From NCBI GenBank assembly GCA_031418775.1, contig JANOJN010000009.1, positions 1 to 64,000 on the forward strand: DNA of 64,000 bases. Reading direction: 5' to 3'. The translations under genes were made by a program, and so were the position numbers. How positions within the stretch are numbered: position 1 is the first letter of the stretch; every line of letters begins with the position of its first letter. Below the pieces are notes generated by a model that was given only the letters and a program-made list of their open reading frames with translations, made no database searches and had not been told where the DNA came from. Shown piece by piece: positions 62,778 through 64,000 of this stretch. The DNA is from JANLQX01 sp031418775 (GTDB lineage: Bacteria; Actinomycetota; Acidimicrobiia; Acidimicrobiales; JANYDT01).

Positions 62778-63140
62778 TCAGAGGCTGATGACCCTGTCGA
62801 CTTCGCCGAACAGTCGTGCAACCTCCGGAGGGGTGATCCAAGTCCCGTTGACCTTGTCGAGATCTTCGTTGACGGCCCCACGGGCCGTCGCACAACCTCG
62901 TCAAACGTGAACAGGGATTCGATGTTCTCGGACGCCGGCAAGCAGGTCGGCCATCGCAGGGACCCCGACGCCGTGGATCGAACTAATCGTGTCACCGATG
63001 AGGAGGTCAGAGGCGTCGCCGGCGATGAAGATCTCGGGTTGGTCGCCGATCGCGGCGGACCCGTTGACGGCGAGGTGAAAGGCTATAGACGCTTTGGTTG
63101 CGTCGGCAGAACCGGTTGTCATGAGGTAGAGGATTCGCAC
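62778..63140 (-). CDS. DsrE-family protein with in-frame TGA: candidate selenoprotein
   Basis: From GTG 63140 (GGGAG 5 bases upstream) the frame reads MRILYLMTTGSADATKASI, ASDLLIGDTISSIHGVGVP and EHRIPVHV, then TGA at 62903-62901, then RGCATARGAVNEDLDKV, WITPPEVARLF and DRVISL before TGA at 62780-62778. Read through, it is 120 residues, the usual DsrE size; without it, 79 residues and the conserved C-terminus is lost. Cys homologues have VxVCxxCAxARG here, so the TGA replaces the first Cys of a CxxC (UxxC). A SECIS-like hairpin follows. Nonsense mutation is the alternative, but the downstream part shows no decay. Confidence 0.75.
62871..62903 (-). promoter_or_regulatory. Candidate bacterial SECIS element
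   Basis: After the TGA (62903-62901), the coding strand has GACGGCCC (62889-62882), loop GTG (62881-62879) and GGGCCGTC (62878-62871): an 8-bp perfect stem. The loop opens with G and begins 19 bases after the TGA, within the 16-37 base range and G-in-loop rule used for bacterial SECIS prediction (from memory). Confidence 0.65.
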
Positions 63141-63355
63141 GGCAGCTCCCACTTCGTTCAGTGATGGGTCTGGACAATTCCGCAGTCACGTGCAGCAAGC
63201 GTCGCTTTGCCCAAGGGCCTGAGCGGCATCGTCCGCTACGCACGGAGAACTCTACGCCCGAAGCCAGGAAAAGTCGATGGAACTCCGGCGGCGGTTCCAA
63301 GTCCTCCGAGGAGTGGTGGTCATTCAGCCGCGGCGCCGCCGACGCGCAGTTGGGA

Positions 63356-64000
63356 TCAGCCCGCGGCGTTCCGAATGATCGCGACGGTTCGTTCGAGGTT
63401 GCCGATCTGGTCGGCGGCACTCCGGCCGACTGGGCTGAGCCGCAAGGTATTGATGCCGGCCGCCGCAGTGGCCCGAATACGTTCGGCCACCATCGCCTCG
63501 GTCCCGATGAAGGTGGCCTTGAGCACGAACTCGTCGGCCACCGCAGCAATGGCCGCGGGCTTGTCACCGGCAACCCAGAGCGATTGGACCTTCGCCGCCA
63601 TGTCGCCCCAGCCGGCCCGGGTGTAGGCGGCGTTGTAGAAGTTGGTTTTCGCCGAACCCATCGCGCCGAGCGTGAACGCAGCACCCGGCCGATACTTCGC
63701 AACGAGCGCGTCGACATCGTCGCCGACGTCGACGGTGGCTCCGATCTGGAGATCCAGGTCGGACAGCGATCGTCCCGCACGTTCGGCGCCGGCTCGCAGG
63801 TGCGGGATGACCTGGTCGGCGGCTTCGGCCATGAACGACGTGCCCAGCCACCCGTCGGCGACCTCGCCCGTGAGTTCGAGCATCTTCGGGCCGAGCGTGG
63901 CGAGATAGATCGGGAGGTCGGGCTTGGGCGGCATCGAGAGCTTGAGCGCCTTGCCTTCACCTCCCGGCCTCGGCAGGGTGTAGTGCTCACCGGCTGACGT
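63356..64000 (-). CDS. LLM-class F420-type oxidoreductase, C-terminal part, cut by window edge
   Basis: The frame is open from base 64000 and ends at 63356, about 214 residues. Visible segments: TSAGEHYTLPRPGGEGKAL at the cut, PDLPIYLATLGPKMLELTGE, VADGWLG and VAERIRATAAAGINTLRL. These belong to luciferase-like monooxygenases that use F420 or FMN. The ATG at 63934 inside is not the true start. Substrate unknown. Confidence 0.85.
   Translation of the reverse strand, partial: TSAGEHYTLPRPGGEGKALKLSMPPKPDLPIYLATLGPKMLELTGEVADGWLGTSFMAEAADQVIPHLRAGAERAGRSLSDLDLQIGATVDVGDDVDALVAKYRPGAAFTLGAMGSAKTNFYNAAYTRAGWGDMAAKVQSLWVAGDKPAAIAAVADEFVLKATFIGTEAMVAERIRATAAAGINTLRLSPVGRSAADQIGNLERTVAIIRNAAG

Noticed and set aside
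62901..63152. Annotating the DsrE gene as a plain 83-residue protein or a pseudogene
   Set aside because: The conserved-looking C-terminus continues in frame after the TGA with a SECIS-like hairpin, so simple truncation is the weaker explanation, although it is not excluded.

Overview
The window reads as a chromosome segment of a high-GC actinobacterium, most likely a member of the Acidimicrobiia (Ilumatobacter-like). Reasons: many GTG and TTG starts, a CsoR copper repressor, a nitroreductase and an F420-type (LLM class) oxidoreductase fragment, malate synthase G with a GlcG-like partner, and an actinobacterial-type contractile injection system. The taxonomic call is inference. I see no tRNA, rRNA, CRISPR array, integrase or insertion sequence.

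Layout. 1-21.5 kb: an envelope-transport region. It has the C-terminus of a flavin oxidoreductase, a secreted protein with two ABC ATPases and a giant FtsX permease (plus strand), a second ABC exporter with a membrane-fusion protein and a lipoprotein (minus strand), then tandem CusA-type RND pumps separated by a mini-adaptor lipoprotein, a lipoprotein paralogous to the first secreted protein, and a two-component system. This part looks visibly less GC-rich than the rest. 21.8-24.4 kb: GH9 glycosidase and nagB (amino-sugar use). 24.6-28.9 kb: copper resistance (copA, CsoR operator, csoR, multicopper oxidase). 28.9-33.5 kb: housekeeping and regulatory genes (cyclase, nitroreductase, PEP-mobile-domain protein, SDR).

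33.6-59.7 kb: an extracellular/cytoplasmic contractile injection system (eCIS, Afp/PVC-like). The main minus-strand run is DUF4255 terminator protein, AAA+ ATPase, DUF4157 protein, small GN-motif protein, sheath, tube, a tail-assembly-chaperone pair, an 840-residue disordered protein, second tube, LysM, VgrG-like spike, gp25, baseplate J-type, tail protein I, and a zinc-ribbon/coiled-coil/transmembrane protein. Nearby are a membrane Ig-like protein, a candidate cargo with an OmpA-like end, two transcription regulators and a separate PAAR tip. No capsid, terminase or integrase accompanies it, so it is not a prophage, and no TssJLM complex, so it is not a type VI system.

59.9-64 kb: malate synthase G, a GlcG-like protein, a DsrE-family gene interrupted by an in-frame TGA, and an LLM-class oxidoreductase fragment.

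The two most striking signals are at base level. (1) The DsrE-like gene carries an in-frame TGA at the usual Cys position, followed by an intact conserved-looking C-terminus and a perfect 8-bp hairpin at bacterial SECIS distance: a probable selenoprotein. (2) The eCIS chaperone pair overlaps in the -1 frame at a canonical G_GGG_GGA heptamer, 5 nt before a perfect 9-bp stem: a candidate programmed frameshift like the phage G/GT system.
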